DNA of 64,000 bases from Pardosa pseudoannulata (taxonomy: Eukaryota > Arthropoda > Arachnida > Araneae > Lycosidae). Numbering within the stretch: the stretch's first letter is position 1; each line of letters begins with the position of its first letter. The stretch is taken from positions 72,893,616 to 72,957,615 of the forward strand of contig CM063502.1 in NCBI GenBank assembly GCA_032207245.1. The letters are read 5' to 3'. Of this stretch, positions 39,201 through 54,812 are shown in pieces. Below the pieces are notes generated by a model. The model searched no databases and had not been told where the DNA came from. It saw nothing but the letters and a program-made list of their open reading frames with translations. Both the position numbers and the translations under genes were made by a program.

Positions 39201-41007
39201 AAAATTTTAAGTCAAAGCTTAAAATGTAAATAAAGATTTATTTATATTCATTTAAATAGGGTTTTGTAAAAATAATTGTAGATATGTAAAAGTATTAAAT
39301 AAAAAAATCTAATTAAACTCTTTCAACTATTCGAAACAATAATCTCAGAAGCAAGATTTTTTTAAGGTTACATCAACGTATGCGCTTATATATGCTGATT
39401 TTCAGAATTGTAAGTTCATTATTAAAAAACTAAATTATGATAGCCTTGATTCTAAAATTTTCTAGAACCTAGAAGAGGTTTTTTTGATCACCTACAGATA
39501 TATGTACTAAGTATGGCATTCACATTTTTAAAAGTATATTTTTTTTTCTTTTCTGACTTTTTGCATATCAGTGGGATTTACTAGGGTGTTAAATTTTAAT
39601 GAATGGTGAGGATATGAAACTGTAGTTGAGTGTGACCGTTTTGAAACAAAACTAAATACAAAATAAATTAAATAGACGTAACAAACATTTATTATTCATA
39701 GAAAGGTGAATAAAATCCCACTGTAGTACTAAAGAAGAAAAAATGGACGTAATTGTAATTTGCCCAGCAAGCATTACTGAAAGACCTATATACTAATATT
39801 TTATATGAACTAGCATATTCGTGCCAGAATTGTAGAATATAGAAATATATCCAAAACACTGCATTTCCTAGTAATCAATTGGTTATTTCTGAACTTTTGT
39901 AAATGCAATCTAAGAATATAGCAAAACCCAATATCAACTTTCATAAAAATATATTTTATTTATTACTGTAAAAATTTTAAACTCTTATTCATAATAATGA
40001 TTAACTACACTGGATTTAAAGGTTTATAAAAACTAATATTCAAATTTTACCTCCTATTAGCTTATCAGAATTGATTTTTATCGTGAGTTCGATGGAAGTT
40101 TTTGAAGTAAACAACTCTGAATGAGGTTTATTTAATCCAAAGAATTCTACTTTGCGTCCTTCAATATCTATTTTTGTCACAGAGATTCTATGAAATGAAA
40201 GACCTTCAACTTTTGAAATAAATTTTATTTTATTTAATATTTTGTGCTCGATGATTTCTGCTTAGCACTAAAACTGCACTAAAACTTGTCTAAAATAAAG
40301 TTTTAGTCTGATTTTTTGAATTTCTAAATTCCGTCCATCATAGATGAGGTTTTGAAGTTATTGAATAAATTGTGGGAAGTTCATTCTTTAAAGTTAATAT
40401 TTCAACATCATTCATGCAACCTTTTTGAAAACAAATTTCTCTAACGGATGTCAACAAAGTAGTTAAAGAAAAATATAGTTTCGTACCTCTTTGTTAATTT
40501 TTTTTTTACGATACATTTTTCTGTGGTTAACATGCATACGTTTGATTATCAGACATATTTATATTAACATACATATGCATATAAAATGATATTTAAAATG
40601 TGAGACAAAATATGATTGAGAGTAAAAAAAACTTATTATTAGTTTAAAAATATCTAGAGTAGTCACAAGAAAGGATACTTTTTTAAACATTTACTACTTC
40701 AATTTAAATTCAGTTTGTATGCTGGTGTTTTATAAAATATTTTCTAAAAACAAGTATATATTAGCAGTATTCCAAATTAAAATCTCTGTAAATTATAATA
40801 ATGAACATTTATGTGGTTCAAAATTTTTAAATGCTATCATAAATGTCATGTAATTGTTCAAAAACAAACAAACAAAAATAAACATAATATACTATGAAGA
40901 TCGAAAAAGCTCCACTGCCTATCATTTTGCTACACGAAGGTTTATAGGAACAAGTCATATTGTTTAAAACTTCTTCTGAATAGTTACAAATATCCATGCC
41001 AGTTGTT
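36281..41007. other. non-coding stretch with a richer patch
   Basis: No gene could be supported. At about 37250-37720 the sequence is clearly less A+T-rich and contains AAAATGGCATTC, an ATG in good context that opens a 15-codon hydrophobic frame ending in TGA. This could be a regulatory region or a first exon, but nothing decisive was seen. The rest is plain A+T-rich DNA. Confidence 0.5.
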
Positions 41008-41045
41008 GGGTTGGAACCTACGAACTGGTGGAACATTGGCCTACC
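41008..41045 (-). repeat. possible tRNA-derived fragment
   Basis: On the minus strand GGTAGGCCAATGTTCC is followed by AGTTCGTAGGTTCCAACCC. The second part resembles a B box with the T-arm, and the first is a poor A box placed too close for an intact tRNA. Its layout is like the fragment at 62624-62672. Confidence 0.28.
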
Positions 41046-41431
41046 TATTTTCCCAATGTTGGGATGGAATAAGAAAACAATTATTTTACGATTTAATTAA
41101 TATTTTAATGTTAAAATTGACTACTTATTTTTTAAGATAATCTTATGGAGCCCTAAAACTTCTAGGTGATAGCAAATATTTAAAATTAATAGTTTTGTAA
41201 CTCCTACTAAGAACCACAAGTAATGATTTTGTATTCTCGAGATATGTGTTACCATTCTCAGTCTTACCGTCTCTACCACTGTCAAATGAACATGTCGTTA
41301 TTCTGGTTAATTGCTATACAGCACATACTTCTTATTTTACTCTGTAATGTTGGATTCTAAACGAAAACGTGATATTTTATTGTTAACTGATCAAATGAAA
41401 ATCATCCAATGTTTAGAAATAGGAAAATTGG
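41046..41431. other. non-coding spacer
   Basis: No feature was seen. Confidence 0.6.
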
Positions 41432-42122
41432 TAAACTGTTGAATCTTACATAAATCGGGGAAGTATCGACATTTTCACTATTGTAAAACAGGTGTTCAGT
41501 GATTAATTTATAACTTATTAGTCTGTGAAGCACATCTAAACAACTATGGATAATAGAATATAGCAATTCAATTTTAAGAGAGTGTGTAAGTTTACAATGC
41601 TTAAAATTTTATAATTATTAAAATAAAAAATTAAAAAAAAAAGATTTTTTTTATAGAATCTTTTTGCCAATATTTCAAGTTTCTCGCCATATTATAAACA
41701 GCTACGTATCTCTCATGAATTATACGCTTAACTGAAGCTCTTTTGTACATAATACATACATTTCGAGTGCATTCATTATGTAAGATTAAACTGTTGAATC
41801 ATACATAAAACGTGGAAGCATCAATATTTTCACCATTTTAAAACAGGTGTTCAGGGATTAATTTATAACTTATTAGTCTTTGAGGCACATCGAAATAACT
41901 ATGACTAATATAATATAGCAACTCTATTGAGATTGTGTAAGTTTACAATGCTTAAATTTTATAATTATTAAAATAAAAAATAAAAAGCAAGATAGTTTTT
42001 TTTTAAATAATCTTTTTGCCAATATTTCAATTTTTTCGCCATATTATAACCTGCTTCATATTTCTCATCAATTATTAGCTTAACTGAAGATCTTTTGTAC
42101 ATAATACATTCATTTCGAGTAA
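41432..42122. repeat. two-copy tandem duplication, about 350 bp
   Basis: Copy 1 (41432-41786) and copy 2 (41787-42122) both begin TAAACTGTTGAATC. Both share AAACAGGTGTTCAG, GATTAATTTATAACTTATTAG, GTGTAAGTTTACAATGCTTAAA, TCTTTTTGCCAATATTTCAA and TTTTGTACATAATACAT. They differ by scattered substitutions and small indels. No coding capacity was seen. Confidence 0.96.
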
Positions 42123-42217
42123 TTAATATAAAATAAATAGTCTTAATTTACTATTTACTTAATTTCAGAAATTATATTAACTTTCCAAAATGTATTTAAT
42201 CTTCCCAAAATATCCGA

Positions 42218-42275
42218 ACGATGGCCGAATGCATAAAAACCTACTCTTCGGTACTGGAGTTCATAGGTTAGAAAA
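42218..42275 (+). repeat. possible tRNA-derived fragment
   Basis: TGGCCGAATGC at 42222 resembles the A box of Leu/Ser-type tRNAs. GGAGTTCATAGGTT, 34 bases downstream, sits at a plausible B-box distance but matches poorly. The words TGGCCGAATG are shared with the fragment at 62624-62672. Confidence 0.28.
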
Positions 42276-43301
42276 CATGTAGGAATACTGTAGGATGTAC
42301 TGTACCAAACTAAAAACAATTTCTAGCTCCAAACTAAAAATCGTTTCAATGCTTTAACTCTTATGCTATTACTTTTTAACATTAAATCATTTTATTCATG
42401 TGAATTTCAAAAATATTTTTCTAAAAAGCTTCCAACGCATAAACAGAAAATAAATGTGATTGTCAAAACCACTTTAAATAAATATATTTTTCTTTCTACC
42501 TAGTAAAGTGATTTTATTAGTTTTATCTTTTAAAAAAGTAGTATTTTCCTAACATGGAACATACCTAGTATAAATAAACTTTGTTATTATAGCAAGGATT
42601 AATGGTTGTGTAAGAAGGCAATATGACCAACAGGAATTTAAAAATGTTTAAAGAAAATTATTTTCTTCTGTTACTGAAATATAACTAATATCAGGGAAAG
42701 ATGATTAATCGTTTAGGAATTAAAATATTTTTAAAAAATATTTTAGTAACTAAAAACAAGAAATCAATTGAAAGCTTAAATATTTATCTTATAGATTTAG
42801 TTTAAGTTTTTTAATCTTAAAATATTCCCTCCGCAGAAAAGAATTACAACTAAATTCTGGAAGTTTAAAATTAAAAGAATAGCAATTTTAAAAAGTATTT
42901 AAATTATTTCAATTCTACATTCTATCGCTTTCAAATAAACATAGATATCTTTTTCAAATTTTACTAAAAATGGAGAAATTAAACTACATAGACACAATAA
43001 GAACATTCTCAAAAATCATTTTAAAAAAGAATCTGTCATTAGAAACCACTTACTTAATGTGTGACCACACCTATAGCTACACCTCAGCACATGCGTCTTT
43101 TTTCCATCTTACAACCTAATCGCCTGTACCCCTAAATTACCACTTCTTTTTAAAATGTAGTGTTCCCTTACTACTCTATCTGTTCCCGAAATAAGTATCC
43201 GGTATTGCAATTCTATTCTATTCTATCTCGTTACTATGCTCTGCTATTATAACTCGTTATCTACTCCTTAATAACATTTATCTGTATGGTACTGAGTCTT
43301 C

Positions 43302-43304
<3 letters not shown>
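42276..43304. other. non-coding stretch
   Basis: A+T-rich, turning pyrimidine-rich on the plus strand at 43080-43300 just before the (TA)n tract. No gene was seen. Confidence 0.55.

Positions 43305-43376
<72 letters not shown>
43305..43376. repeat. (TA)n microsatellite
   Basis: An uninterrupted TA tract of about 36 units. The frame reading through it (43286-43594) owes its first third to this repeat. Confidence 0.99.
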
Positions 43377-43377
<1 letters not shown>

Positions 43378-43430
43378 CGCATCGAAATTCGTCCACCGGT
43401 TACACATGATATTAATCTTCTATTATTTTA

Positions 43431-43453
43431 ATTGCCCAGTCTTACTGGGCAAT
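43431..43453. repeat. perfect 10-bp hairpin
   Basis: ATTGCCCAGT and ACTGGGCAAT are exact complements separated by CTT. AATAAA-like sequence overlaps the right arm. It could fold in RNA or extrude in DNA. No function is implied by its position next to the (TA)n tract. Confidence 0.8.
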
Positions 43454-45811
43454 AAAAAGCCTAAGTGTGAAGATGCAGTCTTGTCATATCATAAAAATAA
43501 GCAGTGTAAGTCTAACGTGGAACTTAACTTTTATTTAAAATATAAGAAGACGACATGTTTGTCTGGCAACAGTGGAAAATGGAATGATACATGAAAATAC
43601 CTGTTGACACCACAGTGAGAACTTCGTGGAACATTCCAAAGAAACTGACAGTTTAGTCAGCTTTAATAGAAATCAACCAGGAACTTAGATTACTAAAGAA
43701 AGTGAGCCATTCACCTGTGAAATCTGGGAAATGTGGAGAGTAGGCAGAAAATTAACATTTCTTTCAGAGTTAGCTTTGAAAAAATGGAATCAAAGAATTC
43801 AAGTGCGAACGTTGCTTTTAAATAAGATATTAGACGAGTGGGTAAATAGATATGACTGAAGGAGAATGGGAAAAAATATATTTTAAAAGCTATTTTAAGA
43901 GTAATACTTTTGATATATCACACGCGCGTGTATATGCGAGCATGTATGCAAGCATGTTTGAATATATTCTTATCACTTTTCTAAGTTGATGCAATTCGTA
44001 TTTAACATTCCTAATATATTTCCATGAAAAAGATGTAATTTAACTGGTCACTGCCATATGCAGTTCAAAATTAAAATAGTGTCAATTATTTAAAGTGTGA
44101 ATTATACAAAATTTTTAAAAACTAAATGAGGATTTAAACATATTATCAGTTCCAAATATTTAAAATTTACAAGAAATCTTTTGTAATAACTTAATACTTA
44201 TGAAAATAAATATCTAGTATTTCATAATTATTGAGTCTTGGAATAACCTAAAATATGATACGAAAGCATTGTGAAACGTAACATGTAGATTTAAGCAAAG
44301 TACTTTAGTTTAGAGATAATAATTTGGACTTAATAGAAGATATAGTTATAGATGAATAAGTGATAGTTAGGTTGAATAATGGGAGAATTAGAGCTTAGCA
44401 GAAGACAGCCAGACATTTCAATGGATATTTGCTTTAACATTTATGGGGCGAGAAAATATTAAGAAACTGGATTCTTATAAATGCCAGGAGCAGCACATTA
44501 ATCGATTTGATAACTAAGACTAAATAATGAGCACTAATGAATGCTATATTACTATTTAAATCTGTGGTTCATCAAGAACCATGAAGTGACTATGAAACAA
44601 TTTTTTTGGATTTAAACTGCCAGATATACTTACATAGCACATACAATTCCATAAGGAATTTTTTAAAATAAATCCTATTAAATTTGTGGTGTTTCTATAT
44701 TATTGATTTTTTACCTTTTCTAGTTAAATAATTAAGTCTAACCAAATTGTTTCAGGTGCTAATCAGGATTGTGAAGAGATTTATGTATTATAATTATAAT
44801 TTAAAATATTGGAGTCCTTAATATCGTCCCCATTATCAGGTGCGTATCTTTTAAATCATAAGTTTCTCTTCGGGCAATATAATCTACACGACAAATTTGT
44901 TGAGAAAACAGTATGGTATGTGCCTTTCCAGATATCTTTAATGATTAAGGCCTCATTTTATAATGAATAATAATACTTTTAGATGTACCTTGAAATTTAA
45001 AATAATTAAGCAAATGATTTTCCTTTCTTATATAATTTCTTGAATATTGCGTTGATAATTTCATTAAAATATATTTAGAAGCTTTATTCCGGTAAATTGC
45101 ATGATGAAAATCTTTGAAAAAATTGAGTTTGTAATTTAACCAGGTCATTATTTAATGCTGAGTTAAAAAATCATAGCCTACAAATTTTAAATAACTTTAT
45201 CTTTTCCAGCAAATGATGTAAAATTTATGAATATTAAATATATTAGTTAACAGGAGAGACGCTCGAATGAGCTTTCACGCGTGGTTCAAAATATCATTTA
45301 GACATCGAAATAACATTTTGAACTTCAAGCAAAATTTCGATGTAAATTGCTTGCTGTTAGGGTTATTATTACGTATGTTCTATATAAAATATAATTTGAC
45401 ACCATTTAACATGCTGACAGAAGAAATGTGCTTAGACGTGTCTGTGTTTTTATATAAAAAGTAACGTTCATTTATTTTGTTTTCTATTCTTCCGAACAGA
45501 AATTTATTATTCAAACGTGTAGGATTACTTTCTAAAATCTACATGAAAATGAAGTTTGCCAAATTCTTGCAAATGAATTACACAAACGTCTTGACGATAA
45601 ACCACTAAAAATATCAAAGAATTATTACTTTTCCTTTTAAAGAAATCACTGTTCTTGGGTCAGCAGTACTGAAAAGAGTATAGACTATGCAATAGACTAT
45701 TGATAGACTATGCAATATAATCCCAATTAGTTTTATGATATATCTCTGGTTTTGTAAATATTGCAGTTATTGAAGCCTAGTTTTATTGACTATGTTTCAT
45801 ACTAATGCATA
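43454..45811. other. non-coding stretch
   Basis: No gene could be supported. At 43446-43830 scattered words (KPKCED, EPFTCEI, EFKCERC) recall C2H2 zinc-finger linkers, but the spacing of Cys and His is wrong. Confidence 0.5.
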
Positions 45812-45823
45812 TTAGCCCATTAG

Positions 45824-45847
45824 TGCCCAGTGATCTATTTTTAGATC
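45824..45847 (+). repeat. piggyBac subterminal palindromic repeat, left copy
   Basis: GCCCAGT followed by GATCTATTTTTAGATC, itself a 6-bp palindrome around TTTT. It overlaps the left terminal repeat. It is a possible transposase-binding site, inferred from position. Confidence 0.85.
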
Positions 45848-46185
45848 GCTTAACACAGAGTGGGAAACTCGGTTTTAGATGGCCTTCAACCCACCCCACA
45901 CATTGCACACTGCACAGGGGGTAAGATATGCACCTGTTTACCAACACGTGGTTTTCTTGTTTTGTTTATTCATTGATCTAAAGCGATACGAGAAAATTTG
46001 TATTGCCATTTCAATCCGCAGTTTTTCGACGTTTTTTAGCATACACCCTGAAAACAGCTAAGCGATACCGGTAAAATAAACTTTTTTTAGTGTTTTAATA
46101 TCTTCATAGATGTAGCTATTAGAATATAAAGCAATGTTATCGTAAAATAAATATAAATCGTAAAAACTAGTGTCGGAATATTAAT

Positions 46186-46209
46186 GATCTAGAAATAGAT
46201 CACTGGGCG
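46186..46209 (-). repeat. piggyBac subterminal palindromic repeat, internal copy
   Basis: An inverted copy: GATCTAGAAATAGATC then ACTGGGCG, with the palindrome loop changed from TTTTT-type to GAAA-type. With the right copy it brackets the transposase remnant as an inverted pair. Confidence 0.85.
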
Positions 46210-46329
46210 TTCGGGCGTTTTTTTTTTCCTGACTCTCTGGCAATATTGTGTTTTTCCCCTTTAGATGAAAATATGAGTCGAAAAGTATTTAATAGCTTTC
46301 AGAATGCAGTTGAATGTCTGTTTTCTGGC

Positions 46330-46911
46330 ACTTAAGATTTTCGGTTAAAAGAAATTAAATCATGATAGTTGGAAAAATAATAAGAGCGTGGCTGTTGCTA
46401 CAAACTTTGATAGCATTGAGTGTACACCAAAAGTTCAAAGATGGTCTTCTGTGAAAAAATAAAAAGTGTCAATTCCACAACGAAATTTAATAAATAATTA
46501 TAACAAACATATGGGAGGTGTAGACCATCATGACTGGCTTCTAGAGAAAGACTGAATAACAATAAGTGCTAAAAAATGGTACTGTGTCTATTCACTCGAA
46601 TAATTGATATGGCTGTAGTGAATGCAAGTATTTTGCACAGAAATGTTCATTCTATGTCCATGAAAAATTTTCGAAGAGCTGTTGCTGTAAAATATCTAAA
46701 ATTGGGAATCTGAGAAAAGGTTTTGAGAGGTCGACCTTACAGTTTGCCTTCATCCTTAAAAGCTAATCACAGTGGTGTTCGCTTTGATATAATGGCTCAC
46801 AATATGGGAGAAAAAAAAGGCCAAAGACGCTGTCGACTTATAGGGTGCCAAAGAAGGCCACTAACATATTGTATGAACTGCGATGATACTTTATGCAGAA
46901 ATGTTTCATAA
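46330..46911 (+). pseudogene. piggyBac transposase C-terminal pseudogene
   Basis: This is a relic of the DDE/D transposase that moves piggyBac elements between TTAA sites. In order it shows AVATNFDSIECTPKVQRW; YNKHMGGVDHHD, whose GGVD holds the third catalytic Asp; SAKKWYC; TRIIDMAVVNASILHRN (after a frameshift); FRRAVAVKYLK; LRGRPYSLPS; VRFDIMAHNM; and a Cys-rich tail QRRCRLIGC and YCMNCDDTLC. The tail corresponds to the C-terminal zinc-binding domain but ends at a stop before the usual last Cys and His. Several in-frame stops occur (for example after SSVKK and after KLGI). The first two catalytic Asp regions are missing. It lies between inverted subterminal repeats. Confidence 0.88.
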
Positions 46912-47118
46912 AATTCCACATTAAACTGTAGAAACATTAAAATTTTGTATTTTAAGAAAATTGGTCTTTATTAGGTATATTCTGTAATATTGTAAAATTC
47001 TGGATAAATAAACGTTTTTTAAAAGGAAATGTATTAGTTTCCATCTGTTTGGTTCGTTTTTACAACGTTATTGAAGTACTACTGATTGTTGTCTATTTGC
47101 TAAAATATATCATCCAAA

Positions 47119-47142
47119 CGCCCAGTCATCTATTTTTAGATC
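47119..47142 (+). repeat. piggyBac subterminal palindromic repeat, right copy
   Basis: CGCCCAGTCATC followed by TATTTTTAGATC, in the same orientation as the left copy, 131 bp inside the right end. One base of the palindrome arm (G to C) has changed. Confidence 0.85.
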
Positions 47143-47277
47143 AGCATGTTTTAAAAAAACTAAGACATTTATTGCTTTAATTCGATAACAATATTCATGT
47201 TGATGGTAAAAGACACCCAATTTATGAATTATATGTCACTGCGTCAAAAAAAATTAATTTGGGAGTTAATGGGTTAG

Positions 47278-48129
47278 TTGAGCATTTTCAGTTTTACAAA
47301 AGATATTACTTTTATATAACATCTTTTTCGGAATCTTTAAACTTATAAAACTTACAAAATTATTTCTCTATATACTACTTTAAAATTTGGATTTGAGAAC
47401 TTACGTTCTTTCCAATGTACCTCCTCACATATAAGCAACAAAATCTTATTTCTCAGAAACAAAAACCAGAAGTATTTTTTTCTAATCTGAGGGCACTTGT
47501 CTTTATAGACAAAAAAGGTTTAAAGAGTTAAATGTTTAGGTCATAACAAGACAGAATGGCTGAAAGAGTAATTTAACATTTCCTCTTCTATCCCCTCACT
47601 AAAATGTGTTTCTCAGATCTTGTTTATGTACCCTAATATTATATTTTTGAAGCATAAATCAAGAAGCTAGTCTTACTTCTGTAAAATAACAGTGTTACAT
47701 TGTGAATTTTGCCTTTATATGCTATTGATAATAATTTCTATTAGAAGACACTAACAGACACATTCGCAGGAATCCTGTGAGATCTAATTAAGAATATAAA
47801 TATTATTATTGAAAATCCAATTTCTAGAATATACCTTTAATATGTTAAGTTGTGGAATTATAAAATAACTACATATTTAAAAGTATCGATTTGGACTCCT
47901 GGGTTTAGATTTGTATATAATGCATGATGATTTGTTAGCTTTAATTTAGAAATAATAACGTGCGCAATAATCACATCCGTAAAAAATATTTTCTCTTATT
48001 ACAGGTTTTCTATCAAGATGCTTCCAATTTTAAATAGTGTGTGATGAGGCAATTTAAATCAGTAATAACTGATTAATTAATTCGAGAAGTAAACTATTTA
48101 GGATCTAGATCTGATCTCATCATATCTTT
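47278..48129. other. A+T-rich non-coding stretch
   Basis: No feature was seen. Confidence 0.6.
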
Positions 48130-49042
48130 TGTAAAGGGGAGAGAGAATAAAAATTATTTAAATGTTTGTTTTCAGTTGTCCTAAGGGTCAGTGACCAGTT
48201 TGAAAGGGCAAGGTTTTTCCCCGTTGGCGGTTTCAAGGAGGGGTTAAGAAGATCAATAAAATTTTTACAACTATCCCGATTGGACGAACAGAAGGAAGAG
48301 AGGACAAAGATGAAATTGATATAAAAGAAGAAAAGTCTAGAATGAGAAGAAGAGGTTCGAGAGGGGAGTCGAATAAAAGGGAGTAGAGCAGTCGAGTCGA
48401 GGAGACAAGTCCGAATGTCAGTATTCGAGGAGTCGAGTCAAATTGACATCAGAGTTCGGAGGTTGAGAGTTCGACGGCAAGTATTCAGGACTCGAGAACG
48501 GAGTACGGGGATCAAATGAGTTGGGATCAAGGTACACCTCGACATATCTCAAAGACCAGAAGTTTCCAGCTCATTCGCTTTACAGTATCACCCCGAGTTA
48601 TATTAGAAGGCCCCATACCAGCGGTGATACGGAGTCCACATTATCATCACATCAATCGAAAGGTATCTACAAGAGCTCCCAAGAGTACAGCCTTGGCACA
48701 CCCAGAAGATCCACAAAGATACGCATTATTATACGTATTTGAAATTGAGATTGGGTCCTCTCTCCTATATATATAGAATTAGCTAAGTGATAGGAATTTA
48801 TTATTATCATATCTTAATCGGTGTGGCACCTGTTTTGATTACATTAAAAAGTAAATCGTATGAAACTTAATCTAAATCTTGTATATTAATAATGTATATA
48901 TAATTGTAATAAATTGACATATTTTTACTTTAAAGCTGTTTGCAGTCGTTCTTAATTTAGCTTATTAGTTTATTTTTATTTTAAGTCTGTAGTCTCTCAG
49001 AGCCTGTGGTTGAATTTAAATTTAAAATATCTACACAACGCA
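48130..49042 (+). other. unclassified retroelement-like block
   Basis: This 0.9-kb stretch stands out. It starts TGTAAAGGGG, has a long purine-rich part (48270-48520) full of GAGTCGAG-like words, then a patch rich in CACC and CATC. TATATATAG lies at about 48767 and AATAAA at 48908. It ends CTACACAACGCA. The TG...CA limits and order of signals recall an LTR, but no target-site duplication, partner LTR or protein was found. Two overlapping plus-strand frames at 48516-48776 have no known motif. It could be a long solo LTR or part of an unrelated repeat. Confidence 0.3.
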
Positions 49043-51293
49043 ACCCAAATAATATTTAGTCTTTGTGACTAAAAGAAATAAAAAAAAACACTATAAATTT
49101 GATCATAGGTGAATACTTAATTTTAAACGAGAGCTACACGACATATCTGGTGCAATAACTCATATCTGATGAACCATCCATATAATATTAAATATCTTTC
49201 TTTGGGGAAGATAAAATTATTCTCGTCTTCCGTATTTATTTAGTTTCGATGAAATAACTGCAAATATTAGTTGCAGTCATTATTTCATGTTGATCTCAAC
49301 TTTTCCAAATCATTAATATACAGTTTTAAAGAGTTAATACTGTGAAGAATAAAATAGATACATGTGGTATCTCCAAAAAAATATATTTTGAATGAAAATG
49401 AATTATCTTTATTTCGTTTTATAATCAATATGGGTGACATTTTCTAACTTTCACAAATTCACGCCATTTATCATACTTAACAAGGTTTTTTCTTATTAAA
49501 TTTTGTCATCATTCATTTTAGCAAATCAAATAAATAGTTTGCAATATCCAGAATTTTCAGTTTCATATAAATATGTCCTAAATTTTCTTAGATTTTTCGA
49601 GAACTTAAAAAAAAAGTCATTTACTTTCCTAAATGTCAGCGAAGAATATTTGCTAGTTGGCATGTGCATTAAACAGGTTAAAATCTAAACAGTTTATGAA
49701 ACGCTTTCATTTTCAGTCGTTTTAAGAAATAAACCTCTTTAGAAATAATTTGGATTTACAAAAACTAATGCTCTAAAATCGCATCCTCAAAAATAAAGTT
49801 GTTTCATTTATTTCATACTAAAGAAGGTGTGTTATGCCATATATTGCAAGTCATTTTCACCTATATTTCAAACTTTTAACTTCTTTTTAAATTTACGAAC
49901 AAACTTTAAAAAGGATGCTAGGAGACATTTGAAATTCTAAGTCAAATGCAATGTTGTCAAGAGACTTTTTAAGCTGCACATAATTTATTTTATATAATTA
50001 CTAATATAATGGGGTTTAAACTACGATAGCATAATTTAATTAATTTTTCATATATTTCCACTAGCATGTAAATATACTATATTATTTCGATAGGATTTAA
50101 ATTTTATTGTTTATCTAAGAATACATTTAAACCAAATTTTTAAAATAATTTTTAGTAGTATAGAAAAACCTACAAACTACTTGCAACGCAAACTATAGTA
50201 AAATGAAAAATATAAACAAAACTAGCTTTTATGTTTTTAGGCTTAATCCGTCTTTAATATATTTTGGTGATAATGTAAAATATATATTTCTTCATTTATA
50301 TTCAGTGTTTCATATTCTGCTTTTTAATTTAGAATATATTAATTCATTAAACTATGCATACTTTAAAATTCCTTTGATTTCAGAAATATTTTCTCATTTT
50401 ATGTCTTTTTTAAAAAGTAAATATCATTTTTTAATTTATATAAAACAAAGATAGTTATTAAGGATTTTTCTTTCGCTTATTCATTAACGCGCAGTCGAAC
50501 TACTTTTAAAACTAGGTTTAATCCTTTATCAAAACAAAACTTTATCACTATGATTAATAATTTAGCAATATGCTGTTTATAATTAACTTTGAAAATCTAA
50601 ACATTTTATTACTCGAAAAAATTATTTTAAACTACTAATTTTCTTAAGCAATCAAACAAATTTATGTAAGAAATTAAATTCATATGTTAACAATCACGAA
50701 TGAAAAATAAAATTTGACTGACATTTTATATTTATCTATTGAATATATAATTACTCTATGTAATTTAATTACATAATATATATGCTTATGTAATATATCA
50801 AAATTGTTACACTTTATTATCTGTTTAAAATTCTCCTCTTTTGCATTCTTATTCCTCCAAATCTATTTTCCCAGCGACATAATATCCTAATTAAAGGAGT
50901 GTCAGTGACTTAAAATTTTCTGCCTATTCTCCGTATTTTCCAGCTATTTAGGTTCACTTTTCAATGATCTTAGTCCCTTTTTACTGTTAATAAAGCTGGC
51001 TGAGCACCTCGGTCATTTAAATTCGTCTCATCTAGCTCTGACGTCCAACCCTATAATCCACACATATTTTCATGCTAACATGTCTTCTGCCTTTTAAAGA
51101 GTAACATGTCATTCTCTTACCTAAATAAAAGTTTAAATTCGGCTACGAACTATGCGTGTTTACTCGATAAAATGGCCCGTCTGCATATTCTTCAATAAGC
51201 TACTGGATTAGGCTTCTCCTTGCCCAGTAGCCTGGGTAAGTAAAAACAATATGGGTAACAATTCTATATGACCGGCGGTGCAAATTGCGTCGG

Positions 51294-51296
<3 letters not shown>
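49043..51296. other. A+T-rich non-coding stretch
   Basis: Mostly featureless. The last part (50880-51290) is less A+T-rich and includes AATAAAGCTGGCTGAGC, possibly an old retroelement edge, but nothing could be assigned. Confidence 0.5.

Positions 51297-51385
<89 letters not shown>
51297..51385. repeat. compound (CA)n(TA)n microsatellite, left half
   Basis: About 15 CA units (51297-51327) followed by about 29 TA units (to 51385). It runs directly into the TGTAAGG start of the LTR-like sequence. Confidence 0.99.

Positions 51386-54812
<3,427 letters not shown>

Larger units (their letters stand above)
45816..47273 (+). mobile_element. piggyBac-like element, deleted and inactive
   Basis: The left end reads CCCATTAGTGCCCAG. 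The right end, reverse-complemented, reads CCCATTAACTCCCAA, giving a short imperfect inverted repeat. Direct TTAG tetranucleotides lie at both edges (45812-45815 and 47274-47277), one base off the usual piggyBac TTAA. The interior holds the C-terminal third of a piggyBac transposase and three copies of a subterminal palindromic repeat. At 1458 bp it is well below the usual 2.3-2.6 kb of complete elements, so an internal deletion has removed most of the transposase. Confidence 0.85.

Noticed and set aside
43446..43850. Possible decayed C2H2 zinc-finger gene (KPKCED, EPFTCEI, EFKCERC)
   Set aside because: Cys-Cys and His-His spacing is not preserved in any frame, so the resemblance is probably chance.
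48516..48776. Two overlapping plus-strand frames of 86 and 73 codons
   Set aside because: They lie inside a repeat-like block, overlap each other and resemble no protein.
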